This document shows positions 23,932-32,473 of a stretch of 64,000 nt of DNA, in pieces. How positions within the stretch are numbered: position 1 is the stretch's first letter; every line of letters starts with the position of its first letter. Both the position numbers and the translations under genes were made by a program. The stretch is from Halomonas ventosae (lineage in GTDB: Bacteria > Pseudomonadota > Gammaproteobacteria > Pseudomonadales > Halomonadaceae). Below the pieces are notes generated by a model. It ran no database searches. It was not told the origin of the DNA and saw only the letters and a program-made list of their open reading frames with translations. The stretch covers positions 1 to 64,000 of the forward strand of contig NZ_SNZJ01000023.1 of NCBI RefSeq assembly GCF_004363555.1. Direction: 5' to 3'.

Positions 23932-24617
23932 CATCGCTCCTGTGGCATGGGCTGGCGCAGCATGGGCCCGGTGGGATGGGCACAGGCCGGATCCTGGTTA
24001 GCGGGATCATTCACTCGTCTTGATACCGGAAAGGCGCCCAACAGTTCCCCGGGAGCGGGCACGAGCATCGATTGCGCCTCGGCCACCGGGGTCTGCGGGT
24101 CGAGCCAGCGCCTCGCGTCCTCGGGGGGGATCACCGCCGGTAGCCGGTCGGTGAGCGGGGCGAGCAGCGTCCCGGTGGGCACCGTGATCAGCGCCATGGA
24201 GTCATTGTACTCGCTCAGGGTGGTATGGAAGCGGCACCAGAGCCCTGCCAGCAGCAGCGGGCCGCGGTCGACGCGGGTCACCAGGAAGGGCTGCTTGAAG
24301 CGTGGCTGCGGCTTCCACACATAGATGCCGCTCGCCGGGACCAGGCAGCGGCGCGCGTCGAAGGCCTCGCGGAACATGGGTCGGGTCGTCAGCGCTTCGG
24401 CCCGGGCGCAGTGGGGCGCATGGTCGAGCACCTTCAACCAGGGGGGCGTGAGCCCCCAGAAGGCGTTCACCAGGCGCAGCCGGCCCCCTTCCAGGCGCAC
24501 GATCGACAGGGGACGACGCGGGGCCAGGTTGGCGCCGGTGATCGGGGTGGTCTCGGCGGCCAGGTCGGGCAGCAGGCGCTCGAGCTCGAGGGGGGCGATG
24601 TGCAGTCGGCCGGCCAT
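23931..24617 (-). CDS. SRAP-family (YedK/HMCES-like) protein lacking catalytic residues
   Basis: The 228-residue protein has the SRAP fold pattern: NLAPRRPLSIV, FWGLTPPWLK, CLVPASGIYVW, QPFLVTRVDRGPLLLAGLW and VSRRVND. In YedK, Cys2, Asn75, Glu105 and His160 build and resolve the DNA-protein crosslink at abasic sites. Here the matching residues read Ala2, Cys70 (HCARAE), Val100 (IYVW) and Thr156 (LTDRLP), while the neighbouring Arg72 is kept. The start at 24617 has GGAG upstream and cannot be shifted to recover a Cys2. The gene is coupled (ATGA) to the M16 protease gene. It is probably a non-catalytic homologue or has a changed function. Confidence 0.85.
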   Translation of the reverse strand: MAGRLHIAPLELERLLPDLAAETTPITGANLAPRRPLSIVRLEGGRLRLVNAFWGLTPPWLKVLDHAPHCARAEALTTRPMFREAFDARRCLVPASGIYVWKPQPRFKQPFLVTRVDRGPLLLAGLWCRFHTTLSEYNDSMALITVPTGTLLAPLTDRLPAVIPPEDARRWLDPQTPVAEAQSMLVPAPGELLGAFPVSRRVNDPANQDPACAHPTGPMLRQPMPQER

Positions 24618-24731
24618 GGGGTCTCCGGGGTGGTGGGGCGACAGGGTAACCAAGTCGACCTGACGAGAAAAGCGGCGAACGGGCGGCGATCCTGGCGTCG
24701 GCTTGCATCGTCATCCGTGTGGGATATCCTG

Positions 24732-24748
24732 TCGAAAACAGTGTTCGA
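24732..24748. promoter_or_regulatory. Candidate operator for the TetR-family regulator
   Basis: TCGAAAAC-A-GTGTTCGA, an 8-bp half-site palindrome with one mismatch, lies about 60 bases before the TetR start and between divergent genes. The size fits a TetR-type operator. Assignment is by position and symmetry only. Confidence 0.45.
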
Positions 24749-24806
24749 TGAGGGTATCCTTGTCGCCCGACCCGCGATGCCCGCCACTATCCCTGCGAGG
24801 AACCCG

Positions 24807-25424
24807 ATGGCCCGTCCCAGACAGCATGCCCCCGAGGCACTCCATGCCCAGGTCATGGCCGCATGCGATGCCTGGCTGCAGGAGCACCCGGCCCACACGC
24901 TGTCGCTGCGTGCCCTCGCCCGGGAGGTGGGCTGTGCGCCGAGCACCCTGCTCAAGCTCTACGGCAGCTTCGGCAACCTGCTCCAGCACGTCAACATCGA
25001 GACCCTGGCGCGCCTGCGCGGGGTGATCGAGCCGCTGCTCGCCGATATCGCCCCCGAGGAGCGGCTCAAGGCGCTGGCCAGGGCCTACTGGCAGTTCGCC
25101 CGCGAGGATGCCTACCGCTGGCAGCTGCTGTTCGACTATCCCCTGGCCCAGGAGGGCGAGCTGGACCAGCGCCAGAACGAGATGATCGAGGGCCTTTTCC
25201 TGCGCGTGGAGGCGACCCTCAAGGAGTACCAGCCGGCGCTGGACGACCTGGAGGCACGGCGGTTGAGTCGCACCCTCTGGGGCAGCGTCCATGGCCTGGT
25301 CCAGCTGGGGCTCAACGAGCGCCTGGGGTACTGGCAGGGCGAGCCGCTGGAGGTGGGCGAACTGCTCGACCAGCTGCTCGCCACCATCCTGGCGGGCCTC
25401 AGGCACGCGCCCGGCGTGACGTGA
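24807..25424 (+). CDS. TetR/AcrR-family transcriptional regulator
   Basis: The 205-residue protein has an N-terminal helix-turn-helix (HTLSLRALAREVGCAPSTLL, then KLYGSFGNLLQHVN), followed by an all-helical ligand domain with AYWQFAREDAYRWQLLFDYP and a WHG-type segment (TLWGSVHGLVQLGLNERLG). The ATG at 24807 has GAGGAA upstream. The frame is open further upstream but antisense to the SRAP gene. The next gene starts within its stop codon, so it likely controls the acyltransferase and itself. The ligand may be lipid-like, by context. Confidence 0.88.
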   Translation: MARPRQHAPEALHAQVMAACDAWLQEHPAHTLSLRALAREVGCAPSTLLKLYGSFGNLLQHVNIETLARLRGVIEPLLADIAPEERLKALARAYWQFAREDAYRWQLLFDYPLAQEGELDQRQNEMIEGLFLRVEATLKEYQPALDDLEARRLSRTLWGSVHGLVQLGLNERLGYWQGEPLEVGELLDQLLATILAGLRHAPGVT

Positions 25425-26128
25425 TGACCCCCTGGCTGTGGGGGGTCACGGGCCTGGCGATGGTGGCGGGGAGCTGGCGACTGGCCAGTGCGCCCCGGCC
25501 CTTCCTGCGCTGGCTGGTCTTCCTGCTGGTTCACCTCGTCTATCGGCTGCGCTTCCGCGGCCGCCACCACATTCCCCCGCGTGGTCCGGCCATCGTCGTC
25601 TGCAACCATGTCAGCTTCATGGATGCCCTGGTGGTGGGCGGGGCGAGCCCGCGGCCGCTGCGCTTCCTGATGGACAAGCCGATCTACGAGTCGCCCTGGC
25701 TCAACTGGCTGTTCCGGCTGGTGGGGGCCATCCCCGTGGATGCCGACCGTCGCGACCCGGGCAGCGTGCGTCGTGCGCTGATCGAGGTCAGCCATGCGCT
25801 GCGCCAGGGCGAGGTGGTGATGGTGTTTCCCGAGGGGCGCCTGACCCCGGACGGCGAGGTGCACCCCTTCCGCCGTGGCCTCGAGCTGATCCTGGCCCGG
25901 GATGCGGTGCCGGTGGTGCCCGCTGGCCTCGCCGGTCTCTGGGGCTCCTGGACCTCGCACCATGGCGGCAAGGCTCTGACCAAGCCGCCTCGCCGGTTCC
26001 GGGCGCGGGTGGCGCTGTTCTTCGGTGAGCCCCTGCCGGCCGGCGAGGCGAGCCGGCGCAACGTCGAGGCCCGGGTGCGTTCGCTCAAGGCCGAGGCCGA
26101 TGGCTGGGCCGACAGCGCGCGGAGGTAG
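25424..26128 (+). CDS. 1-acyl-sn-glycerol-3-phosphate acyltransferase family protein (PlsC-like)
   Basis: The 234-residue protein has an N-terminal hydrophobic anchor and the acyltransferase boxes NHVSFMDALVV (H-x4-D), the substrate block MVFPEGRLTPDGEVHPFRRG, and VPVVPAGLAGLW. The fold transfers acyl groups from acyl-ACP or acyl-CoA to a glycerophosphate. The start shares one base with the stop of the TetR gene (TGATG), an operon with coupled translation. It may be an accessory or stress-induced acyltransferase rather than the main plsC, given the dedicated regulator. Confidence 0.88.
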   Translation: MTPWLWGVTGLAMVAGSWRLASAPRPFLRWLVFLLVHLVYRLRFRGRHHIPPRGPAIVVCNHVSFMDALVVGGASPRPLRFLMDKPIYESPWLNWLFRLVGAIPVDADRRDPGSVRRALIEVSHALRQGEVVMVFPEGRLTPDGEVHPFRRGLELILARDAVPVVPAGLAGLWGSWTSHHGGKALTKPPRRFRARVALFFGEPLPAGEASRRNVEARVRSLKAEADGWADSARR

Positions 26129-26131
26129 GCA

Positions 26132-27415
26132 TCAGCCGAGTCGGGCGGGGCGCCGTGTCGGCTGCCAGCAGCGTGCCGCGGTGATCAGGTTGTCACGGAC
26201 CTCGAGGATCTCCATGCGCACGCTGCCGATCTGCAGGCAGGCCGGGCCGTCGGGGAAGGATTCCAGATGCTCGAGGATCACGCCGTTGAGGGTCTTGGGG
26301 CCATCCGTGGGCAGCTGCCAGCCCAGTGCCTTGTTGATGTCGCGGATGTTGGCGGTGCCGTCGATCACGTGGCTGCCGTCGTCCTGCAGGTGGATCTCCT
26401 GGTCCAGGCCCGCCACGTCGGTGGTGAACTCGCCGACGATCTCCTCGAGGATGTCCTCCAGGGTCACCAGCCCCTCCACGTCGCCGTACTCGTCCACCAC
26501 GATGCCGATGCGCCGCTTCTGCTTCTGGAAGTTGAGCAGCTGGGTGTGCAGCGGGGTGGACTCGGGGATGAAGTAGGGCTCGCGGGCCTCCTGGACGATG
26601 GCGGCCTTGGTCACCTCGCCGCGGGACAGGAAACGCGCCGCGTTGCGCAGGTGGAGCATGCCGATGATGTTGTTGATGTCGCCCTTGTAGACCGGCAGCC
26701 GGGTGTGCTGGCTGGTGCGGATGCGGGCCAGGATCTCCTCCAGGTCGTCGTCCAGGTCGAGGCCCATCACCTCGTGGCGCGGCACCATGATGTCGTTCAC
26801 GGTGACGTTCTCGAGGTCGAGAATCGACAGCAGCATCGCCTGGTGGCGGCGCGGGATCAGGGTGCCGGCCTCGTGCACCACGGTGCGCAGCTCGTCGCGG
26901 GTCAGGTTGTCGGTCTCGCCGTCGATGCTCTTCACGCCGAGCAGGCGCAGCAGGCCGTTGGAGATGGCGTTGACCAGCCACACGAGGGGATAGAGCAGCT
27001 TGAGCAGCGGCTCGAGCACCAGCGAGGCGGGATAGGCGATGCGCTCGGGCTTGACCGCGGCATAGGTCTTGGGCGTGACCTCGGCGAAGATCAGGATCAC
27101 GATGGTCAGCACCAGGGGGGCGATGGCCGGGCCGGTGACCTCGCCGAAGAAGTGGATGGCGAGCACGGTGGCGATGGCGGCCGCCAGGTTGTTGACCAGG
27201 TTGTTGCCGATCAGGATCACGCCGATCAGCCGGTCCGGCCTGGCGAGCAGGCGCATCACCCGCAGGGCGCGCGACTCGCCGCTGTTCGCCTGGTGGCTCA
27301 GGCGATAGCGGTTGATCGACATCATCCCGGTCTCGGAACTGGAGAAGAAGGCGGAAAGACAGACGAGCAGGAACAGCAGGCCGAACAGCAGTCCCAGCGG
27401 GAAGTCGTCACTCAA
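26132..27415 (-). CDS. CNNM/CorC-family membrane protein (DUF21-CBS-CorC), YfjD/CorB-like
   Basis: The 427-residue protein has an N-terminal DUF21 transmembrane domain (residues about 8-150, with FFSSSETGMMSINRYRLSHQ), a pair of CBS domains (VPRHEVMGLDL..., then the second from about 275), and a C-terminal CorC_HlyC domain (DGTANIRDINKALGWQLP). The family is tied to magnesium and cobalt efflux. Residues of the conserved acidic Mg site near FSSSETG are kept. Gene order with ypjD and ffh matches E. coli yfjD-ypjD-ffh, supporting the YfjD/CorB identity. Confidence 0.93.
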   Translation of the reverse strand: MSDDFPLGLLFGLLFLLVCLSAFFSSSETGMMSINRYRLSHQANSGESRALRVMRLLARPDRLIGVILIGNNLVNNLAAAIATVLAIHFFGEVTGPAIAPLVLTIVILIFAEVTPKTYAAVKPERIAYPASLVLEPLLKLLYPLVWLVNAISNGLLRLLGVKSIDGETDNLTRDELRTVVHEAGTLIPRRHQAMLLSILDLENVTVNDIMVPRHEVMGLDLDDDLEEILARIRTSQHTRLPVYKGDINNIIGMLHLRNAARFLSRGEVTKAAIVQEAREPYFIPESTPLHTQLLNFQKQKRRIGIVVDEYGDVEGLVTLEDILEEIVGEFTTDVAGLDQEIHLQDDGSHVIDGTANIRDINKALGWQLPTDGPKTLNGVILEHLESFPDGPACLQIGSVRMEILEVRDNLITAARCWQPTRRPARLG

Positions 27416-27491
27416 GTCGAAGGATCCTCAAAGGCGTATCAGGCTCGAGTTGTAGGGGGTCGGTCATGCGGTGTCAAGGCGAGTGCCGGCG

Positions 27492-28292
27492 TCAGCCGCG
27501 GTCGAGCAGGATCTCCAGCACGAACTTGCTGCCGAAGTAGGCCAGCAGCAGCACCAGGCAGCCGCCCAGGGTCCAGCGGACCGCCCGCATGCCTCGCCAG
27601 CCCAGCCGGTGGTGGCTGAACAGCAGGGTGGCGAAGATCACCCAGGCAGCCAGCGAGAGGATGGACTTGTGGGCCAGGTGCTGGGCGAACATGTTGTCGA
27701 TGAACAGGAAGCCGCTGACGATCGACAGGGTCAGCAGGATCATGCCGGCCCAGATCAGCTCGAAGAGGATCCGTTCCATGGTGGTCAGCGGCGGCAGCGA
27801 CTGGACCACGCCGCGGATGTGGTGATGGCGCAGCGCCTGGTTCTGGACGCCGAGCAGGACTGCCTGGATGGCGGCGATGGCCAGCAACGCGAATGCCAGC
27901 GCGCTGCTCAGGGCGTGCAGGGCGATCCCCGGGGTCATGCCGGCCCCGCGCTCGGGGCTCGGCAGGCCGACCGCCAGCAGCAGGGTCAGGCCGGCCAGCG
28001 GCAGCAGCCCGGTGGCGACGTTGAGGACCGGCTTGACGAGGCTGACCACCAGCAGCACCAGCACGGCCAGGCCACTGGCCAGCACCGCGCTGGTGGAGAG
28101 CCCGGGCAGCAGGGAGTCACCCCGGGCCAGCAGGGTGGCGGCCAGGGGCAGGTGACAGAGCAGGCCGAGCAGGCTCAGCCCGCGCACCAGCATGGCGCGG
28201 GGCGGCACCCGTCGAACCAGGGTCAGCCCCTGCCAGGAGGCGGCACCGAGGTAGAAGATGAAGGCCATGACGGCAAGTGATAGCGGCTGCAT
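27492..28292 (-). CDS. ypjD: Inner membrane protein YpjD (CcsA/CcmC-type cytochrome assembly fold)
   Basis: The 266-residue protein has eight predicted membrane helices. It carries the cytochrome c assembly signature region (LHALSSALAFALLAIAAIQA, then MERILFELIWAGMILLTLSI and AHKSILSLAAWVIFATLLFS), with conserved histidines. E. coli YpjD sits next to yfjD and ffh, as here. Its exact role is not settled; it is not a full heme lyase. A weak ribosome site precedes 28292. It and the downstream CorB-like gene are probably cotranscribed. Confidence 0.88.
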   Translation of the reverse strand: MQPLSLAVMAFIFYLGAASWQGLTLVRRVPPRAMLVRGLSLLGLLCHLPLAATLLARGDSLLPGLSTSAVLASGLAVLVLLVVSLVKPVLNVATGLLPLAGLTLLLAVGLPSPERGAGMTPGIALHALSSALAFALLAIAAIQAVLLGVQNQALRHHHIRGVVQSLPPLTTMERILFELIWAGMILLTLSIVSGFLFIDNMFAQHLAHKSILSLAAWVIFATLLFSHHRLGWRGMRAVRWTLGGCLVLLLAYFGSKFVLEILLDRG

Positions 28293-28418
28293 CGATCGCT
28301 GTCCGTGCGCCTTCGCCAGCGCCTGGTGGGATGGAATGGAGCCGCTACTATACCGAATCCACCGGGCCGCGCACAGCCGGCGTCGCGCCCCGCGAGGGCG
28401 GCGAATGCCCGTCATGCA

Positions 28419-28447
28419 TGGAGACTGGCGGCTACAGGGCGTATAAT
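28419..28447 (+). promoter_or_regulatory. Sigma-70-type promoter of ffh
   Basis: TGGAGA (28419-28424), 17 bases, TATAAT (28442-28447, a perfect -10) lie about 70 bases before the ffh start, in the divergent ypjD-ffh region. Confidence 0.75.
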
Positions 28448-28517
28448 TTTCGACCATTGCAGGGAGCCCCCGGTCGGTGCCGGGTCGGCTCTCCGGCCAT
28501 CGTTCTTGGAGAGGCCC

Positions 28518-29927
28518 ATGTTCCAGAATCTCAGCGAGCGTCTGTCGCAGACGCTCAAGTCGATCAAGGGTCAGGCGCGCCTGACCGAGGACAACGTCAA
28601 GGACACCCTGCGCGAGGTGCGCCGGGCGCTGCTCGAGGCCGACGTGGCCCTGCCGGTAGTCAAGGAGTTCATCGACCGCGTGCGCGAGCGTGCGGTGGGA
28701 CAGGAGGTCTCCCAGAGCCTCTCTCCGGGGCAGCAGTTCGTCAAGATCGTCCAGCAGGAGCTCGAGGCGATCATGGGCGAGGCCAACGAGGGGCTGACCC
28801 TCAAGGGCACCCCGGCCGTGGTGCTGATGGCCGGCCTGCAGGGGGCGGGCAAGACCACCTCGGTGGCCAAGCTGGCGCGCTACCTGCGCGAGCGTGAGAA
28901 GAAGAAGGTGCTGGTGGTCTCTGCCGACGTCTATCGGCCGGCAGCCATCGACCAGCTCGAGACCCTGGCGAAGGAGGTCGAGGTCGACTTCTTCCCGTCG
29001 CGCTCCGACCAGCAGCCTGTCGCCATCGCCGAGGCGGCGATCAAGCATGCCCGGATCCAGTTCCATGATGTGGTGATCGTCGACACCGCCGGCCGCCTGG
29101 CGATCGACGAGGCGATGATGGCCGAGATCCAGGCGCTGCATAAGGCCGTGGTGCCCGACGAGACGCTGTTCGTCGTTGATGCCATGACCGGCCAGGACGC
29201 CGCCAATACCGCCAAGGCCTTCCACGAGGCGCTGCCGCTCACCGGGGTGATCCTCACCAAGGCCGATGGCGACGCCCGCGGCGGTGCGGCCCTCTCGGTG
29301 CGCCATATCACCGGCAAGCCGATCAAGTTCATGGGGGTGGGCGAGAAGGTCGATGCCCTCGAGCCCTTTCATCCGGATCGCGTGGCCTCTCGCATCCTCG
29401 GCATGGGCGACGTGCTGTCGTTGATCGAGGAGGCCGAGCGCACCGTCGACAAGAAGAAGGCCGAGCAGCTGGCCAAGAAGGTCAAGAAGGGACAGGGCTT
29501 CGACCTCGAGGACTTCCGCGACCAGCTCCAGCAGCTCAAGAAGATGGGCGGCATGGGTGGCCTGATGGGCAAGCTGCCGGGCATGGGCCAGATGGCCGAG
29601 ATGGCGCAGGGCCCCGGCCCCGAGAAGGAGCTGGGCAAGCTGGAGGCGCTGATCAACTCCATGACCCCCCAGGAGCGGCGCAAGCCCGAGATCATCAACG
29701 GCTCGCGCAAGCGGCGAATCGCCGCCGGTGCCGGCCTGCAGGTGCCCGACCTCAATCGCCTGCTCAAGCAGCACAAGCAGATGCAGAAGATGATGAAGAA
29801 GGCGGGCAAGAAGGGCGGCATGCAGAAGATGATGCGCGGCATGTCCGGCATGATGGGCGGCGGTGGTCCGGGCGGCCCCGGTGGCATGGGGGGCATGGGC
29901 GGTCCCGGCGGCATGCCGTGGCGCTGA
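28518..29927 (+). CDS. ffh: Signal recognition particle protein Ffh
   Basis: The 469-residue SRP GTPase has an N domain (MFQNLSERLSQTLKSIKG), G1 in LMAGLQGAGKTTSVAKLA, the DVYRPAAIDQLE and VVIVDTAGRL motifs, and TKADGDARGG. The methionine-rich M domain follows, with the RNA-binding SGSRKRRIA-type helix (NGSRKRRIAAGAG), and the protein ends in a Gly/Met-rich tail (GGMGGMGGPGGMPWR). With 4.5S RNA it binds signal sequences and docks with FtsY, encoded at 52658. The ATG at 28518 has GGAGAGG upstream. Confidence 0.97.
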   Translation: MFQNLSERLSQTLKSIKGQARLTEDNVKDTLREVRRALLEADVALPVVKEFIDRVRERAVGQEVSQSLSPGQQFVKIVQQELEAIMGEANEGLTLKGTPAVVLMAGLQGAGKTTSVAKLARYLREREKKKVLVVSADVYRPAAIDQLETLAKEVEVDFFPSRSDQQPVAIAEAAIKHARIQFHDVVIVDTAGRLAIDEAMMAEIQALHKAVVPDETLFVVDAMTGQDAANTAKAFHEALPLTGVILTKADGDARGGAALSVRHITGKPIKFMGVGEKVDALEPFHPDRVASRILGMGDVLSLIEEAERTVDKKKAEQLAKKVKKGQGFDLEDFRDQLQQLKKMGGMGGLMGKLPGMGQMAEMAQGPGPEKELGKLEALINSMTPQERRKPEIINGSRKRRIAAGAGLQVPDLNRLLKQHKQMQKMMKKAGKKGGMQKMMRGMSGMMGGGGPGGPGGMGGMGGPGGMPWR

Positions 29928-29961
29928 GCCGGCCCGCGGCGGGGCGCTCCCTGCAAAAAGG

Positions 29962-29990
29962 TTTCCAAGTCGGGCGGTTTTCCGTAGAAT
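29962..29990 (+). promoter_or_regulatory. Promoter of the rpsP-rimM-trmD-rplS operon
   Basis: TTTCCA (29962-29967), 17-base spacer, TAGAAT (29985-29990). It leaves a leader of about 160 nt before rpsP, long enough for post-transcriptional control, but I see no recognisable ribosomal-protein binding structure. Confidence 0.6.
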
Positions 29991-30155
29991 GTCGCGTCTT
30001 CACTGGCAGGACCGCGATCGACGCGGCCATCGTCGTGACCGAATGACCCGAAGCCGGGCCGTCGGCCCGCTTCCCGTAGCAGATCGTCGAGGGCCAGCAG
30101 GGTATCGGCACCTCGGCCGAAACATCCGCAACTTCAACCGAAGGATAATCAACGC

Positions 30156-30404
30156 ATGGTTACCATTCGTCTGGCACGTGGTGGCGCCAAGAAGCGTCCC
30201 TTCTACCACCTCACCGTGACCGATTCCCGCAAGTCCCGTGACGGCCGCTTCATCGAGCGCCTGGGCTTCTTCAACCCGGTGGCCCGTGGCCAGGAAGAGC
30301 GCCTGCGCGTCGACCTGGAGCGCATCAGCCACTGGCAGAGCCAGGGGGCCCAGCTCTCCGACCGCGTCGCCGAGCTGGTCAAGGAAGCCCGCAAGCAGGC
30401 CTGA
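30156..30404 (+). CDS. rpsP: 30S ribosomal protein S16
   Basis: The 82-residue protein has the S16 N-terminus [20 protein letters not shown] and the conserved [20 protein letters not shown] block. It binds 16S rRNA in early 30S assembly. It is first of the classical rpsP-rimM-trmD-rplS operon, preceded by GAAGGA. Confidence 0.98.
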   Translation: MVTIRLARGGAKKRPFYHLTVTDSRKSRDGRFIERLGFFNPVARGQEERLRVDLERISHWQSQGAQLSDRVAELVKEARKQA

Positions 30405-30444
30405 AGGGCCTGACTTGCCGGCTGCAACGCTCCAGGGGTCGTCG

Positions 30445-30993
30445 ATGAGCGAACACGCGCAAGCGCAGCCCGCCGACGATCATGTGGTGCTGGGCACGCT
30501 GACCAGCCCTTACGGTGTCAAGGGCTGGTTGAGGGTGTACTCGTACACCAGCCCCATGGAGGGCATCCTCGACTACGCGTCCTGGGTGCTGCGCCAGGGG
30601 ACGACGCTGACCCGGGTGGGCGTCCTGCAGGGACGCCGTCAGGGCAAGGGCCTGGTGGCCCGGCTCGAGGGGGTCGACAGCCGCGAGGCGGCCGAGGCCC
30701 TGGCCGGCGCCGAGATCCTGCTGCCCAAGGCGGAACTGCCCGCGCTCGATGCTGATGACTACTACTGGTATCAGCTGGAAGGCCTTCGGGTGGTGACCCG
30801 CGAGGGGCTGGCGCTGGGAGAGATCGCCTATCTCTTCGAGACCGGCGCCAACGACGTCCTGGTGGTCAAGGGCGAGGTCGACGAGGGCATCGAGGCTCGC
30901 GAACGGCTGCTGCCCTACCTCCCCGGCGAGGTGGTGCTGGACGTGGACCTCGAGGCCGGCGTGATGACCGTCGACTGGGATCCGGAATTTTGA
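30445..30993 (+). CDS. rimM: 16S rRNA processing/ribosome maturation factor RimM
   Basis: The 182-residue protein has the RimM N-terminal domain ([20 protein letters not shown]) and PRC-barrel ([49 protein letters not shown]). It binds S19 during assembly of the 30S head. The start at 30445 follows CAGGGG. The last base-triplet region (TTTTGA) overlaps a possible TTG start for trmD. Confidence 0.95.
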   Translation: MSEHAQAQPADDHVVLGTLTSPYGVKGWLRVYSYTSPMEGILDYASWVLRQGTTLTRVGVLQGRRQGKGLVARLEGVDSREAAEALAGAEILLPKAELPALDADDYYWYQLEGLRVVTREGLALGEIAYLFETGANDVLVVKGEVDEGIEARERLLPYLPGEVVLDVDLEAGVMTVDWDPEF

Positions 30994-31037
30994 CGGAAAC
31001 AGTTTTGACGGATACAGCCCCGACGGAAACCGGTTCG

Positions 31038-31838
31038 ATGACCTACGATTCGGCGGCTGCCGGGCAGGCGGCCAGCATGTGGGTCGGGGTGGTCTCGCTG
31101 TTTCCCGAGATGTTCGAGGCGATCACTCGCCATGGCGTCACGGGCAGGGCGGTGGAGAAGGGGCGCATCGCGCTCGAGTTCTGGAACCCCCGGGACTTCG
31201 CCACCGACCGGCATCGCACCGTGGATGACCGCCCCTATGGCGGTGGCCCGGGGATGCTGATGAAGGTCGACACCCTGCGCGCGGCCATCCACGCCGCTCG
31301 CGAGCGGGCCGAGGCGGCCACCGGGACGCGGGCGAAGGTCATCTACCTGTCGCCCCAGGGGCGCCGCCTGGACCAGCGGGGCGTGCAGGAGCTGGCGTCG
31401 GGCCCACCCCTGGTGGTGGTGGCCGGGCGCTATGAAGGCATCGATGAGCGGGTGGTGGAAGCCGACATCGATGAGGAGTGGTCGATCGGCGACTATGTGC
31501 TCAGCGGCGGCGAACTGCCGGCCATGGTGCTGATCGATGCCGCGGCAAGGCTGGTGCCCGGGGTGCTGGGCCATCAGGATTCCGCGGTCGAGGACTCCTT
31601 CAACGACGGACTGCTGGACTGTCCGCACTACACGCGCCCGGAGGAAGTCGACGGGCGGCGGGTGCCGGAGGTCCTGCTCAGCGGCCACCATGGCGCCATC
31701 CGGCGCTGGCGGCTCAAGCAGTCCCTGGGGCGGACCTGGCTCAGGCGTCCCGACCTGCTGGAAGGCAGGACGTTGAGTGGCGAGCAACGCAAGCTGCTCG
31801 AGGAGTTCATCGAGGACTACGCACTGTCCACGCGGTAG
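31038..31838 (+). CDS. trmD: tRNA (guanine-N1)-methyltransferase TrmD
   Basis: The protein makes m1G37 in tRNAs and has the trefoil-knot SAM site. Visible blocks are [50 protein letters not shown] and [20 protein letters not shown]. The start is uncertain. A TTG at 30990 overlaps the rimM stop, the ATG at 31038 is used here, and the ATG at 31077 gives the family's usual N-terminus ([10 protein letters not shown]) but has no ribosome site. Short repeats of GACGGAAAC lie in the disputed 5' part. Confidence 0.95.
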   Translation: MTYDSAAAGQAASMWVGVVSLFPEMFEAITRHGVTGRAVEKGRIALEFWNPRDFATDRHRTVDDRPYGGGPGMLMKVDTLRAAIHAARERAEAATGTRAKVIYLSPQGRRLDQRGVQELASGPPLVVVAGRYEGIDERVVEADIDEEWSIGDYVLSGGELPAMVLIDAAARLVPGVLGHQDSAVEDSFNDGLLDCPHYTRPEEVDGRRVPEVLLSGHHGAIRRWRLKQSLGRTWLRRPDLLEGRTLSGEQRKLLEEFIEDYALSTR

Positions 31839-31998
31839 GACAGGGCGGAGGTGCAGGACGCCATGCCCCGCAGCGGGCCCGGTGGACCTGTGTCACCAAC
31901 GGCATTCCCGCGCTCTCGAGCTCGACTCGGGCGCCGGGATCACGGTTCGCCGGCAACCCAAGCCGACCGGCGGATCAGGTTATCAAGGAGTCAATGTC

Positions 31999-32355
31999 AT
32001 GAGCAGCAAGAACAAGGTGATCCAGGCGCTCGAGAGCGAGCAGATGAGCAAGGAAGTCCCGGCCTTCGCCCCCGGCGATACCGTGGTCGTCCAGGTCAAG
32101 GTCAAGGAAGGCTCCCGCGAGCGTCTCCAGGCCTTCGAGGGCGTGGTCATCGGCAAGCGCAACCGTGGCCTGAACTCGGCCTTCACCGTACGCAAGATCT
32201 CCCACGGCGTCGGTGTCGAGCGGACCTTCCAGACCTACAGCCCGCTGGTCGACTCCATCGAGGTCAAGCGTCGCGGTGACGTGCGCCAGGCCAAGCTGTA
32301 CTACCTCCGCGAGCGCAGCGGCAAGTCTGCCCGCATCAAGGAAAAGCTGGCCTGA
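31999..32355 (+). CDS. rplS: 50S ribosomal protein L19
   Basis: The 118-residue protein has the L19 blocks [40 protein letters not shown] and an [21 protein letters not shown]-terminus. It lies at the 30S-50S interface. AAGGAG lies eight bases before the ATG. A two-codon start-stop (ATG TCA TGA at 31994) overlaps the start in another frame. It is last in the rpsP operon. Confidence 0.98.
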   Translation: MSSKNKVIQALESEQMSKEVPAFAPGDTVVVQVKVKEGSRERLQAFEGVVIGKRNRGLNSAFTVRKISHGVGVERTFQTYSPLVDSIEVKRRGDVRQAKLYYLRERSGKSARIKEKLA

Positions 32356-32412
32356 GGCAGCTGCCTCTGCCGGCCCGTGGTGCCGGGGCCCCAGGCCCCG
32401 CACCTCCCGCGA

Positions 32413-32443
32413 GACCCCGTCACCGCTGCCGCGGGGCGGGGTT
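32413..32443 (+). terminator. Putative terminator after rplS
   Basis: ACCCCG (about 32414-32419) pairs with CGGGGT (about 32436-32441) and is followed by TTTCG; a long GC-rich loop lies between. It is placed between rplS and xerD. Confidence 0.5.
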
Positions 32444-32473
32444 TCGTGCTGCTGGGGCCTGACCGGGAGCCGT

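Noticed and set aside
30990..31077. TTG at 30990 as the certain trmD start
   Set aside because: It overlaps the rimM stop, which suits coupling, but the first 29 residues are unlike the family; the start is left open between 30990, 31038 and 31077.
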